From contig OY821743.1 of NCBI GenBank assembly GCA_963682055.1, forward strand, positions 32,598,702 through 32,662,701: a DNA stretch of 64,000 bases, given 5' to 3'. Source of the DNA: Primula veris (taxonomy: Eukaryota; Streptophyta; Magnoliopsida; Ericales; Primulaceae). Every line of letters starts with the position of its first letter. The stretch's first letter is position 1. Below are positions 12,540 to 26,620 of the stretch, in pieces. The notes beneath the pieces were generated by a model. The model made no database searches. It was given only the letters and a program-made list of their open reading frames with translations, and was not told the DNA's origin. The translations under genes were made by a program, and so were the position numbers.

Positions 12540-15500
12540 GGAGTAGGACTATATGAATAATATGATAAACCTGCAATTGGTTAAATAATTAAATGATGAG
12601 ACAGTTCATCGAATTCTTAATTTATTTAATATAAGACTAAACATGATCCCAGGAGACTAATGTAAATTCTAAATTGTTTCTAGATTGTGATTTGACATTT
12701 ATTTTTACTGATGGTTATCGAAAAACTCGTTTTCCATTTCAAAAAAAAATTTCTTTTTTTTTTTTTCTGTGTAAATTTTTTCCGCGCTTCACGTTCTGTT
12801 TTTCGATTCGTTTCTCGCTTCGTTTCCTGTATCAATTATGATTTTACATTTGATAATTTAGATCGGGATTAAAAAAAAGAGGAGACTAATATATATTTTA
12901 CTAGGTGTTTATGAAGTTTAAACTATTTATATGTATTTGTAAAGGCGATTTGAAAACAATTAAGGAAACGAAAACTATCTCTTTTTAAAAAATTATACAA
13001 AATTGTAATTGAAAACTAATATGTAACTATCTCCTGACAAAATTGTTTTCAAAACTATCTCTTTCAATTACATATTATACAAAATTACAATCCTGACATC
13101 CTTCGCATTTAGTAATTTACAATTTACTATATTATAGTTACAAAACTATCTATCTTATCACAATAAATAATAATAAAAACAAATTAATAACCCCGGTTTA
13201 ATGTGATAGTTAAAAAAAACCTCCCTCTCTAGTTTCACGCAAGACATGTTAAGTAATGTAATTAAAAAGTTTTGTGTATCTTATGTCTGAAATTACTAAT
13301 ATCCTACATTGATGGTTTTGTTGTTCAAATTTCAATGTATCAAAATTGAGAGTATAGGTGAAAAATAAGAGGCTTGCTTTACACACAAACATATTGAAAA
13401 GTGTGTATTTACGAATTGATGGTTTTATGGTTCTATACATCAAATATCAAAAACCGATTTGAGAATAATATGTTTACTTAAACACACGAACATTTTGAAA
13501 TTTGAGACCAGAGGAAAGCAACCTTCTATATTTTACAAAAATCTTTTAAATTAAATTTAAATCTAGTTCAAAAGTATTCGATTTGTCATAAAATGTTGAT
13601 CTCCTAGAAAATAAAATAGAAATAGTTAAACATGAATATACGTATGGCATGGGGCATCTAAGCTGAGCTAAGTGAGCCAAATAGCTTAGGCGCTAGACTT
13701 TTAAGAGGCGCAAAAAGTAAAAAATTAAAGGTTTTTTTTTTAACGAAGTCGTTTTTCCCATAATACAATATAATAACAGCCTAATTTATTTGATAGTCTG
13801 TTTTGTGTAATGTAAAATACAATAATTTATTTTCTAAAATTTTTTTAATTTTTTTTGTAAACATCATATAAAAAAATTCAAACAAAAATATAATAAGGGG
13901 TCAAAAACTTTTAAAGTGTGCTAAATCTCTCTATCTTTCATACAAGTCTTGGGTTTGAGGCTGCAATTTAACTCATTTTCATTCCTCAACTACTACAAAC
14001 TTTTATCTATTTGTCCTTTTTTTCTTTGCCATCTTATTCTTCTTACTTGGATAAATTATTGTTCTGTAGCATTTTTTGGACTTGATAATGAGACAAAAAT
14101 TAAGGGATTACTTGATTTCAGTGACCGACAGGATCCAAAATGCTATACGACATTTTTTATTAATGCTCGTGAAAAAGTAGAAACTAACAATAAAATCACG
14201 GATTTTTATTTAAAATTGTGAATGAAATTAAATATTACACCATTACAATAGTGGGACCTAGAAAACAAAATATGTGTCAACGAAGTTACTAATGACGGTG
14301 ACAGGGGTGTGTTATTCTATGCCAAGCCTATATAGCTAGCCGTCCATGTCATTATAAATACTACTCCATTTAAAGAAGGTAATTGATTGGGTTAGGCCAG
14401 ATTTTGATTTTACCAACAACAACCCTTTTTCAAGTACAAATTTGTCAAATCATATTAGTAAATTAATAGTACTACTCCAATTTGATCTTTCAGTTTATTA
14501 TTGGTAATTTCGTAAAAAAAATAAAACTATCATTTGTTGGACAATGACACTTACTTGTTTAAGGTAATAACATTTTTTTTGTAATAATACGACGATCAGT
14601 AAACTAATATGGAAACCAAGCAATTTAGGAAATTGATGTTATTATTGAGTCCGGTAATTGATAACACAGGTTAAGAAATTGGATTTTATTTAGCGAAAAC
14701 AATATTTGAGATTGATGTCCGGTAGATGAATCATAATTGTTATAAATTATAAATGGTAAAAATAAAATGAAAATAAAAATGTGATTAGCAATGAAAAAAA
14801 TGTGAAAATTTTATTATTTAACATGTGACAAGGGTCCTTTTCTATAACTCTTTGTAGGCAAATAAGTTGTAATGCTAAAGTTACTTATCCGTTAATTTAA
14901 CATCCACACCAATTCATAATATGTTTGAGGTTTTTTTTTTTTTAACATGTAATCATTACTTCCCTCGGATGCACGTCCAACGGTCTATGTTGCAGCTTTA
15001 GTCTGTAAAGTTTTACTATTGATGTCGGAGATCAACATTTGGCCCTGCCACAATTTTTTTCTAAAGAAAATTACGGCGGAATGTTGATATTTTCAGCAGG
15101 CAATAATTTTTATTTTAAAAAACTGTGTTGTACTAAATCTTTGTTAGATTTCTAAAAAAAACCGACTTTAAATTTACTTCCAGTTCTTTAGTCTTATCAA
15201 TATATTTACTTACAAGTTCTTTTTTGTCTTATAAATATATTTACTTACAAGTTCTTTAGTTCACTCCCTTTTTATAAATTTACGTTGAAATAGGTTTTAT
15301 TTTTACTTACGATTTATTTGGCTTCTTTTCTTTAATTTTCTATGGGTGTGATTTAGGTAGTCTTTTTTCTAGAGTTGCGGACAATTGTGACTATGTATTT
15401 TAGTAGATTATGTTAGCCCTTTGAAACTTATAGTTTGTACTAACGCACATTATTGTCATCAATAATAATAAACACGTTTGTGAACAAAAAAATCATGTAC

Positions 15501-16255
15501 CACAAATTAGAGTCTTGTGTGGTATGCAACGAAATGAAAGAAATTCCGTGCTATGAAGAAGCACAAAATAAATATAAAACCTATTTTTAATTGGAAACTT
15601 GTTTTACTGCATGATGAATTGATGATAATAGCGCAATTTACCAATTGCCAATTTGATAGCAAAACAAATATTGCGACAAAATTTTGACAAAAACAATTGA
15701 CAGTATGGTTCTCAATTTTTTTTTTTTAATTTTTATTTATTTATTTTGTAATCGACAGTATGGCTGTCATATTTAAGTCAAAAGCCTGCACATTTTTATT
15801 AACTATCATCAAACCCAAGTGAATCTAGGCCTACATTAAGATTGACTTCATACTAACTTGTCTCCACTTATACAGTTCACATTTCACGCGTAAATGTATA
15901 TTACTCATAGTTTAATCAAAGGTGGACTCTAATTAAGACTGAACATTAATGTTGGGTTAGGCACATCAAGTCACGTGATGTCTTAATCTCCTTTCACGAT
16001 CCAAAAAATGCACAATTTATTTAGCTAATGCTATTTCTCCTGTAATCCTATTAATTACGATTAGAACTTTTGTGAGTGCATAAAAAGCGGGAAGTTATAG
16101 ACACCTTTCCTTATCTCTTGAGTACTTCACTTAATTTCTTCTCCATTATCATGTTTTAACGGTATTAAGTGAAAACGAGAGGCGTTTACTACAAATGGAC
16201 ACCAAATTAAGTGAGAAGTGATTTAATCCAAGCAACCTCGAAGGTGATATATATT
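12540..16255. other. Gene-free AT-rich intergenic DNA
   Basis: No supported gene. A 90-codon frame at 13949-14221 shows no family motif. Several poly-A/T runs are present. No intact transposon ends were recognised. Confidence 0.5.
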
Positions 16256-17057
16256 GGGGTTGTTTGGTGTCTCACCATAAGTATGTTTTTATTTACTTTT
16301 GATTTAAAAAAGTAAATGTTGTTTGTTTTGCATATAAAAAGTATGCTTCATGGAAAAAGTAACTTGTTAAAAGTATACTTTTTATAAGTATGAATTCCAT
16401 TACTTTTGCAGTATTTGCTACTATTCACTTTGTTATGTGGTTTTAAAACAAAAACAAATAAATATTAATGTTTATTCAAAATCATAAATATATATTATAT
16501 ATAAATATACATAGTAAATATATATATATATATATATATTATATATCAATATACATATATATATATATTATATATCAATATACATATATACTATACATCA
16601 ATATACATATATCATACTATATATATAAGGCAAGCCAATAAAAAGTGAGTATGCCAATTGTTTCAAAAATACCCTCAAAATATAAAAATCATATAAAAAT
16701 CATTAATTATCTTTTCAAAATAATTATAATCTTATACCAAATAAAATTATTTTATGTGTATTTTGTATAACAAAAATATTATATTACTCATAATTTCTAA
16801 TTTAATATATTCATTTAATTAATATACTTTTTAAAAATTTATTTACCCGGATAATATACATGTCACGAGTCGCTGAGTAACGATTACTAGTATATTAATA
16901 TATAAATATAAATATACATATATGTATATTAATATATAAATATCCATATATATATATTATATTTTTATATATATATATATATATAATATATATGTGTGTG
17001 TATATATATAATATATATAAATAGACACATATGTATATATACACATATATGTATATA

Positions 17058-17101
<44 letters not shown>

Positions 17102-17498
17102 AGTATACATATGTATACATATTATAGATAAATATACCTATATATATATATATGGTCAAAATTAGTTCATCTAATAAAAAGAATAAACACATAATCTTGA
17201 CCATTAAAAGTTAGTAAATGGAGGGTTGTGATTGATGTGTAAAGATAATGTGTTTTTTTATGTGTGTATGGATCATTCCCCTATATATATATATATATAT
17301 TAACATAAATGTTATAATAGTCTTTTAAAATGGAAAAAACGTAAAAGTACTATAGAATTACCGGACAATATTTTTACTAGAAAGTATAATTTTATAACAT
17401 TCACCAAACAACAATAACATACTTAATAAAAGTATACTTTTCAGCATCTACTTCAAAATTATACTTGTGCATCTTTATTTTTACGACCAAACGAGCCT
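16256..17498. mobile_element. hAT-like MITE with AT-rich core
   Basis: The left end GGGGTTGTTTGGT is matched by the right end ACCAAACGAGCCT, an imperfect inverted pair. Subterminal AAGTATACTTTT-like blocks occur on both sides. Flanking octamers TATATATT and ATTATATT agree at 6 of 8 positions, as an old 8-bp duplication might. The centre holds long (TA)n stretches (16515-16625 and 16890-17155). Sequences around 45543 in the neprosin intron have a similar end. Confidence 0.45.
16620..16890 (+). mobile_element. Helitron-like 3' end (ACGATTACTAG), nested
   Basis: About 270 bp ends in ACGATTACTAG followed by T (CTAG at 16887-16890). The last 11 bases, the following TATAT and an upstream stretch resembling TTCAAAAATACC are shared with 52884-53169. 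Helitrons end in CTRR next to a host T, with a small hairpin about 11 nt before; here the hairpin (CACG...CGCTG) is imperfect. The left end was not found. Confidence 0.45.
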
Positions 17499-20400
17499 AT
17501 TATATTTCGAGATAGGACTAATTAGGAGACCTTCGGACAAGAGTTAAATATTGCTTTTAGTATCTTTTGTGTTGTAACTTATGTAAGTGCCATATATGCA
17601 TATATGATAAGTACATATATTATTGTTTTCTCAAATACAAAATAAATTATACTATGAAAAGTACCGGATAACATGATGATGCTAATATTTTTGGAAAATT
17701 GGTACTACCTCGGGTCGAAAATATTAGCCAAAACAAAAGCGAAAAAGTTTCTTTTTTGTTTTGTTTTTTTTCTTCTGGAGGTTGGCCATAAAGTTCCTTT
17801 AACTACGTTAGTTTTTGAAAGGAATATGGGTTGGGAAATAACAGCTTACCAATCTTAATCACACTATATTCTTTTTACAAATATGTTTAAGAAGTGCATG
17901 TTAAAAACATAGCATCTTTGGTGTAAAGTTGAAACATCTCACATCTAATAAGCACTTAAAGTGGGAGTTGCTAAGTTGTCTCATAAATAATGATAAGACG
18001 TATCTAATTAAATGTTTCCTTAGCTATGATTTATTCGATCCTTTAATAATTGCGTATTTGGCGTTTATCTCTTCTTCATTTTTTTTAATAAAAAAAAAAA
18101 GTGATGTCAAAATGCTGCAAATATGAGTCAACCAAGTGTCATGAAAATGCTACAAACGCGTTTTCCAGCCTACTATCTTTAATTTTTCTGTTCGCGAAGT
18201 GATATTTTCACATGTATTACAGAACTACAATGATGTCTAAAAGTATTTTATGTTATAAACTTGAACTGTAAAGATGATTTCTTTATTTTTAGTACTTTCA
18301 AGTGAGTAGAGTTTTTAATGCATACATGTGGTGAGTGTACCTTTGTACTAAAAATTGGGTAAACAGTCTAGTTTCACGTTATTCCACTCCAATTCACCAA
18401 TAGCATTTAATTAAAAATGTAAGGACTGCAGGTTCAAAAATAAACCAAATGTCTTTAGTGAAATTTTCCGCAATTTTAAATAAGCAACCAAGGACACAGT
18501 TCACTTTGCTATTTCATTGTTACTTTTAATTTTCATAAGAATTAAGGGGTAAACAAATTTATCCCCTCAAAATAATCATTTGTCAAACCAGCCTTAAGAA
18601 ATATTTGTTCATAAACTTTTTCTCAATTTTTGTTATATATTGGCCACACCATAGTCATAAACTCGTCGACTGGTAAGAAAGTATACGGAAAAAATAAATA
18701 ATAAATAAATTGCTTCTACTATTATGTCCAACTTTCTGTAATTGTATATATATGTTATCCAATATTGACTATACAAGAAGACAAACTATTAAGTCAATGA
18801 ATACATGCATGTACGTATGTATGTATATACATAAATGAATTAGAATTATTGGTGATTGGGATATTTCATGTATTATTATGGCATTAGGCCAACACACCAC
18901 TTGCGTAACTTTGAATGTTTTATTATGTCATTATTAATTTTCCTGGTTATTGGATAGGTGCCAACTAAGCTAGACCCCGATTGTTGACTATTTTCAACGT
19001 TTGCATTCATATTTGTAGAAACTAGGTGTTTAGAGTTTGGGCAAGCTAGAGTTAATTAAGCAAGTATAGGGTTTAATCTTATATTTTAGTTATATTTTCC
19101 CAATCATATTAGTCTATTTTGCACCCTTATCCGTACCGTAGGTCCTCGTTCCACCAGTGATCAGTGGCAGAACTAAGATGAGTTCAGGACAAAGGCGAAA
19201 ACTAATCAATTAGGGGTTTTCATGGAGTGCGAGGGGTCAAAATGCTAAAATAAGAAGGTTTTATGATACTTATTTTGTCCCTAATTAAGTGTCTAATTTC
19301 ATTTATATTTACCTCATATAAACTCAGTAGGAATAGCCTAGTGAGCTATAACCCGCTAGAGTAGTTTAGGTATAATTAAATTTAAAACGATAGAAAAAAT
19401 TATATGTCATATGATCAACAAATATGACGCTTATATAGAAACGGAAAATAGTTATTTGCTTATATAGAAACGAAAAATAGTTATTTTTTTTTTGTTACAA
19501 AATTAGTGCTGTGTGTAGATAGAATAATAGAATATTACATGTTTGGACCTAACTTTGATTGTTTTATGCAGAAAAGCCCCGTTTAACAAATTTGTGCAAT
19601 TATTTTGGGTTGAAATTGACATGTAAATTGGACGAGGGATGTTCAATTGGGGGGGTCCTCTACAGAGACCAGACCGGCAATTTTTCCCCTTATTTATCCA
19701 TATGATTGGTAGTTTGGTACCACAAGAAAAAAATAAACTTCTACATCATACATTGTAATGACATAGACTACTCAGTTTTGGAATAACCCGAAAATAATTG
19801 ATCTTTAAGCAAAAAACTGACCATTAAACCATCTCATTCCTATGCCCTCCACCAACAACAGTTTGAATGAATTTACATTACATCTTCCCGTCTTCGACAT
19901 TCCTCACTCTTCACTAATCAATTCAAGACACGGATAATATAAACTGCATTGCAAAAAATGTCTAAGTTGAGGACCGAAATAATGATGGCTATCTTCGTGA
20001 TGCGTTGTTTGAAGTCGTTTTTTTGACTGCTTTCTGACTACTTTACCAATTCGGAATGCGGTTTTGTGACATATTTCCAATTTGAGACAGCTTGACGACC
20101 TTCTAACCATTCCTAAATTAACTATGATCCGTCAGAAAACTTTGTTGTCATGAATATCTTAAAATTAATAGTTATCGGGGACACTCTTTTTTAACGTATA
20201 ATTGAAGTCATGTTTTTATGTTTCTCATTTTCTGATCCTCTTATTTTCACAACTAGATTTCTAAAATTCTGTAAAAACATAACGTTTTATGTTCCCATTT
20301 CCCTATTGATTCTCGTTTTTGTTACTATTTACTTCCTGTTTCGTTCTATGGCTACATATCACATCTTGGAAGGAAATAAGTATTACTATACTAGTATTTC

Positions 20401-22160
20401 TCTTTTGCACATTTGGAATTTGGATAGCAAACGTGAAAGCTTGTTTACTTGCATTTATTCCGTTCTAAAGCTTTTGAAAATTGAAACCCTCGACTAATTA
20501 ATTAAAACTACAATTGACACCTAACTAGCAAACAGCATAGAGAGGGGTCCTTATGGTTCCTTCTTATCTAAACTCTTAATTCTCAGTACTGTAGATTTCA
20601 TGTGCTCGTTATTGGCAGCCATATGGACATTAATGCTCTATTTATTTTTGCAAGACATACATGGGCATATGTATTTATGTTTACTCCATCTAATCAGTAA
20701 CGTCACTGTACATATTTCCTCTAAGACTGTCATTGTTAGTATTTGATTCCACACGGCATGTTCTTTACATAAACATTATGAAAAAAAGGATTTAAATTTT
20801 CTAAAGTCTTACGATACATTCAAATTCTTTAGGCTTTAATCTAACGGATGAAATAAATACAATCTAATGGTTTGAATTTAGCCGTGAGTTTTGTAATTTT
20901 CTTTCAATATAATTTTAATATATAAAATACAATTTTTGATTTTATAAATTAAAAACTAACTTAACACCAATAAAAACCCGAATAAAATTATTATAGAATC
21001 CTAGACTATACCATTGGATTATGTTTATTTAATCCGTTAGATTACTCTAGAGAATTTGAATGCATGAAAAACTTTTCATTATGTTTTCCAAATGCAATTT
21101 TCCTATATTCTTCCCCACTCCCCCAGTATAAATTAAAATTAATAAGGCCGAAGCGGTTTTAATTTAGTGCCTACATATCCCTGTCGAAGGACTAAATTGT
21201 TCCAATATCCTCAAATTTATGATCCGACTAGTTTCCTGGCGTAACTCCGAGCTACCATCACTCTCCTTCAATCACCTATCTCTATTCTATCTTTTTTGTT
21301 GTTGCTGTCTAGCCACCAAATATCTCGACATTTAATCGTAGATTCAGTCGTGTCGCCACCACAATACCAAATCAAATAAATAAAAGATATGAAGTGTACG
21401 TAGGAGACTGGAATTTTAAGTTTTATGCTTACTATTTATGAATAAAAATTCCAATTCCAATTCCAATTCCAATTCCAATTCCAATTCCAAGCTTCTGGTG
21501 AAGTTTTTGTAAAAACAATTAGAGGGGAAAAAAACCTTGCTAAGTGTTTCTTTTGGAAGGAAAAAAGGGAAATATCTTGCCCCGGGATATGATATATGCG
21601 TAATTTGCAGATTCAATGCTCTGGCCAAAAAAAGAAAAGGAAATGTTTTTTAACTATAAGAAAAAGTCCAGGAAGCTAGCAAGCAAAGACAGTATAGGAC
21701 CAAGATAAAAAAAGAAGATAGACTAAAAATCATTTAATAAGTAAACAAAAATATTGAACATATTCCATGTCTGCAGTATGTGTCTCCAATTCGAGAAGAA
21801 ATAACAAACAATGCAGAAAATGGTTTACATATAGGATCTGTAAGCTCCCCTCTTATTTTTACAAATGAGGGGTAGGTTTCTGATGGATATGCTTTATAGC
21901 TTTAGCTTGTTATGCGTTTTAGAGCCTTAAGTTGTTTCATTGTATGATCTTTTAGAACATCTTCAATGTTAATCTACCAAACTTTCAATAGAGACAACAA
22001 AAGTTCTTGATGATATAAAAAACTTATAGCAGCACTGCATAAGAATTGCAAAATAAATATATAGCCATTTTTCTGCAAAATCCTCTTAACTGAACTTCCA
22101 TTAACCAAAGCACAGAACTGGGAATTACCGAAAGTACAGTAATAGAAGGCTACAAAATTT
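17499..22160. other. Gene-free intergenic DNA
   Basis: No gene is supported. Open frames of 60-95 codons (for example 20210-20497, plus) lack any recognised domain and have the codon make-up of AT-rich noise. The right end (about 22050-22160) should include the RPF2 3' UTR. Confidence 0.5.
21446..21489. repeat. (CCAATT)n microsatellite
   Basis: Seven uninterrupted copies of the hexamer CCAATT, flanked by AAAATT and CCAAGC. On the minus strand it reads as alternating Leu-Glu. No gene surrounds it. Confidence 0.95.
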
Positions 22161-25100
22161 TTACGAATCGAGCTTTTGCTTCTTTTTTTCGCCTTTTCTC
22201 TTAGCTTCTCTACACTCCCTCTTTACACCCTTTGACTTGTTAGGTATAGCAACCTCCCCAATCTATGAGAGACAGAAATCATCATCAGAGCAAAACAAAG
22301 AGAATATGGACAAAAACATAATGAACATTGGGTTATTTAGTTGACTAATACTATATGCACAAGGTTATTTGCACAACATATACACATAGTGATGACATGG
22401 CATACAACTCACCCAAAAATCATATTTCAAAGGTAATTGTTTTTTTGGGAATATCCTAAGCCGTAACAAATATCTATAAATTTACAGTTTGCTCTAAAAT
22501 CAGTATCCTGTACGTATATTCCCGTTCCCGGCACCTTAGCCAGATTCTCAGTTTTTTTTGGGGAATATGCACGCGATACGTAGAAGAGTGTCCCACACTT
22601 AAAAATCATAATTTGTCTGGTTGACCAATCAAGATTAGAGTGTTTGATGTTTCAGAGAAAAACAAAATTAAGCCTTCCTAGCATCATTTCTTTTAAAACC
22701 AGAAAACAAAATGTCACTTGATCCAAGTCATTAGAGTTAAAAGTATGACAAATAATAATTAAATGCGCGCACAAAAACGAAGAAAGATAGAGAAGGGGAC
22801 TATGTGAGCCTATAACTTCACAAATGAATATTTCTAAACTAATCAGTCCCATATCGAAATGAGAGATAACAGCATATTTTAGTAGTATCACCTTCTGGTC
22901 TGGAATATAGATCTTCCCGATCTTTCCTTGCAAAACATCTCCGCTAACATTCTTCTGCTAAAAAGGCAGATACAAATATGTATTAGTAACTCATTACACA
23001 AATACTTCTATTGATATACAGAGAGATATAAAATGGCGAACCTTTTTCATTTTCATCTCAGGAGCTATTTTCATCGCTTCTTTCTTTAGGCCTTCTTGAA
23101 CCACACGATTCCTCCTAACCACCAAATCCATAGAAGGCCCTACTTCAACCAGCTCTATCCTAGGAACAATGGACCCAGACTTTTTTAGTCGTAATGCACA
23201 GTACGTAAAAAGCACGTTATTTGGAGATACAGCTGTACACATGTGAACACAGTCCAATCCAACAAGGTTCAGGTTTGTAATTATCTCCAATAAAAAAAAA
23301 ACAGCATGCTTCTTTAATCAATATTAGGAATAACTGCAGTTTTGTACAATTAGGTATCATTTTGATTCAACTTGGTACACTAACATATAAGAATTAGCTA
23401 TTAGAAGACTATACGTACATATTTTTTGGCATCTTAGTATACTTAACCTACCAAATAGGAAAAAAGAATCATAGGTTGGTACTGACTCTATATTGAAATT
23501 ATAAAATTTTATAGACTTATCTATCAATTCTATTTCCTTTTTGTACATATTCTATAATATTTGTCCTGTTTTAGTCAAAAAATTACAATTTCTTCCTATG
23601 TGATATACAAAAGCGATATGACTTTTTATAAGTTGGTGTACAACATCGAAATCTTATGATCCTTTTGGAATGACTTGTGATTAACCATTCTTATATTGAG
23701 GCAAAGAAGAATAATAGTTCTTTTTTAATCAGAAAACGGAAGAAAGCAAGAAAAATGCACCTCTCCCCTGAACAGATCAAGCAAGATTTCTTTCAAATGT
23801 TTCAGTTCTTCTACGTTTTCGAATCCTTCTCCAATGAAAGAAAAGAAAGATTTTGACCCGAGCTGGGGAGCTAATTTCCTCTCATAAGAAAACGAGGCCA
23901 TGCTTTTATAATTCTCAACACCAACTTTTACAAGATCATAAATGTGGTGATCGTAAGTTCGTGCCATAACAAGATTGTTTGGCCGCTTCTTTGAATGAAA
24001 ACCATACTGCAAATAGAGCGAAAACATACGTATTTGGAAGTATTCAGTGGCATATCATAGTTATATGTGATAATTTTGCACCAGAAACATATTTGCAGTC
24101 AGAAATCAACATCTTACTCTATAAATTCGGCATACATAAAAGATATTATAGTACTGAGTTCGATTCCAATCGGTTTTAGAGGAGTAGTAAAATAAAACAT
24201 TGGACACACAAACAGAAAACGAATCATGATAACAGGCATCACAATAACAATCACGTACTGAAAGAGAAATCATACTGCAAATATAGCAACATAAACATAA
24301 GAATTGAAGGTTCTTAGTGGCATATCATAGTTATTTACGAATACATAATGCACCAAAAAACATCAAGAATTTACTCTATGAATACCAGTAAAAAGTGAAG
24401 GGCATATTATGGTAATAAGTTCGAATTGCACTAGTTTTTGAAGGAGCCACAAAATAAAGCATTGAACATATGAATTTGGAATAAATTGACACATATCATG
24501 ATAGTTAGAGCAATTAAAATCATGCTATATTCAAACTGACACTTAATGTGAGCAGAAAATTAGTACCTCTGTATGTGATCATATCTTTTTGACAAACTAA
24601 CGTGAAAAGCTTGGTAAAATTAATCAGATGCAAAGATTTGCAATATCACGAGAGAGAAAGTGATAAAAATGAAGCAAAAGCATTTGGGTTATATCATAAA
24701 CAAATAGATTGAAGATTCTAAAGGCATGTCATAGTTCATAGTTGTTATGAATCGTAGTACATAGTTTGAATGAGAACTAGTTCTGGAGGAACAATAAATA
24801 GAGTATTGAACACAACAATTTAAACTAAGTTAGCAAGCATCAGAACAGTAAATATTATTAAAAACACCCTAACACTCAAATTGCTATACAACTCTGGTCG
24901 ATAATCCTTCGTTTCTGAATAAATAATATAAAATGCTGCTACAAATATATGAACTATGTTAACACATATTACAGTAATTAACAGCAATTATCAGGGTAAG
25001 ATGTAAATTGATACATAATTCCAGTAGGGAAGTAACCCCTCTGTACAGTAATCCTACCTTTGTTACAAACTAATATCAAAAGCTCGGAACAACTAATCAA

Positions 25101-25557
25101 GTCAAAGAATGTGCATATCCATGAGACAAATTTAAATAGAAAGGAAGTGGAAATCAGCTAATTTTGACATACCAAGATAATACTGCAGTCAGTTTTGAGA
25201 GAGAAAAACTCTAATGAATTTTCACCACCAGCTTCAAAAGGCCTGATATTATCATTCTTCCGAGAATATTTTATAGCATTACCTTTTTTTGAGATGATAA
25301 ATATCAGTCAATATGGTATTAAGTACACCACTTGTCTTGGTACCATGCAGAATTAACGTTTTTTTTTTGCCATTCTCAATCTGCAACGACATTGTGAAAA
25401 ATCAGAAAAGTTCCCATTTCAAATACGATTACCTAATGCGTAAAACTTGCAGAGTTCTCGTAAAAAAATAGACTTGGCATGAACTCACAAGTTTCGGTGC
25501 ACGTTTCTCAACTTCTCGATTTGCTCTATGAGTTTTGGGAGTTTTTATGTGCAACAT
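22161..25557 (-). CDS. RPF2: RPF2-like ribosome assembly factor, with one-base frameshift
   Basis: Exons on the minus strand: 25557-25489, 25380-25173, 24006-23761, 23284-23042, 22954-22892, 22262-22161, all with GT...AG borders in phase 0. The start MLHIKTPKTHRANRE matches RPF2 N termini. The Brix-domain core follows: KTLILHGTKTS, YSRKNDNIRPFE, SKKRPNNLVMAR, FIGEGFENVEELKHLKE, then KKSGSIVPRIELVEVGPSMD and a basic tail (SKGVKRECREAKRKG). RPF2 works in the nucleolus with RRS1 to load the 5S RNP onto pre-60S particles. Expected length is about 309 residues, close to known plant RPF2. Exon 2 is 208 bp, one more than a multiple of three: a run of seven A (25284-25290 on +) puts the frame into TAA just after HLKK, and removing one base would give a continuous frame. 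This is either a sequencing error or a recent null mutation. A possible 5'-UTR acceptor (GGTTGCAG) lies 4 nt upstream of the ATG. Confidence 0.88.
24006..24860. repeat. Tandem-duplicated segments in RPF2 intron 2
   Basis: A unit of about 265 bp containing GTGGCATATCATAGTTAT, TTACTCTATGAAT and AAATAAAGCATTGAACA-like blocks recurs two to three times (about 24010-24215, 24272-24480, weaker to 24850). A further partial copy follows the broken RPF2 exon at 31110-31195, showing that the duplicated RPF2 fragment included this intron. Confidence 0.6.
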
Positions 25558-25899
25558 GTTTCTGCAACCAGAAAAAATGAAGTTATTACCAAAGAGATCA
25601 AATAATGCAGATATGCTCAACACAAATTGAAGAACATTATATTTGACAGCTTGAAAAAACATCTTTTTGTGTCCTTTTTTGTGGCCTTGACAAGCTAATA
25701 GGCTTATGTTGAAGCACCTCAACTATTATTTAGGCCACATTAAAAACAGCTTAATTGTCTCTATAAATTGCATCAAAACAAGCGCTTAGTCTATATTACT
25801 CCTACAAGAGAAACCGGCAGTTAATCTTCAAAAAAAAAAAGAGAAACCGGCAGCCCGTCAGACAAAAGATCTTATTACTTTTTTTGTGAAATTTTCCGT

Positions 25900-26620
25900 G
25901 ATTAAACTAATAACTACCAGCTTAGTCAGGGTACCTTTGGTTGTTACCTTTAAGATTAACCTAATTTTTTTCAAACAAGTTAAGAAAAGCTAGGTGTTTC
26001 GAATGCTTCTAAGCTCTAAAATACACAATTCGGTGGTTTTGACCCATTATTAAACTAGCAACTGCCATATTATGAAGGGTATGTTTGGTTGTTACTTTTA
26101 AGCTAAAAACTGGATCTTTCCTAACATGGTTAAAAAAACTAGCTGTTTCATATGCTTCTAATTTGACCCATTTGGCCATTTCACAAATCAGCAACTACCA
26201 TATTAGAAAGGGTACGTTTGGTTGTTACATTTAAGCTAAAATCTGAATCTATTCTAACTTTGTAGAATTGTTTTGAATGCTTTTAAGCTGTCTAGCAATT
26301 GGGCCGTTTTGACCCATATGTTAACCTAGCAACTACCATTTTTAGTAAGGGTATGTTTGGTTGTTACATTTAAGCTAAAAAGTGAATATTTTCTGACATG
26401 GTAAAGAAAGGTAGCTATTTTGAATGCTTCAAAGCTGTATAATAGCTTTGACCCATTTCACAAACTAGCAACTACGGAACTACCATATTAGTAAGGATGT
26501 GTTTGGTTGTCACCTGTAAGCTAAAAACTAGATATTTTATAACATGGTAATAAAAGCTAGCTCTTTTAAATGCTTCTAAGCTGTATAATACCCGTTTATT
26601 AAACTAGCAAGTGCCATATA
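25900..26620. repeat. Five-copy tandem array, unit about 140 bp, upstream of RPF2
   Basis: The block TTTGGTTGT recurs at 25935, 26084, 26217, 26356 and 26502 (spacings 149, 133, 139 and 146). Each is followed by TTAAGCTAAAA-like sequence, TGCTTCTAAGCT, TTTGACCCAT and AGCAACTACCATATTAG. The array starts about 340 bp upstream of the RPF2 ATG, so it lies in its promoter region. Confidence 0.85.

Noticed and set aside
13949..14221. 90-codon frame
   Set aside because: No domain, no homologous neighbour, and base composition equal to the surrounding spacer.
20210..20497. 95-codon hydrophobic frame
   Set aside because: Hydrophobic content follows from T-richness; no motif, splice site or promoter context.
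25900..26620. CRISPR array
   Set aside because: The 140-bp units are diverged throughout with no short constant repeats and unique spacers; this is eukaryotic tandem DNA.
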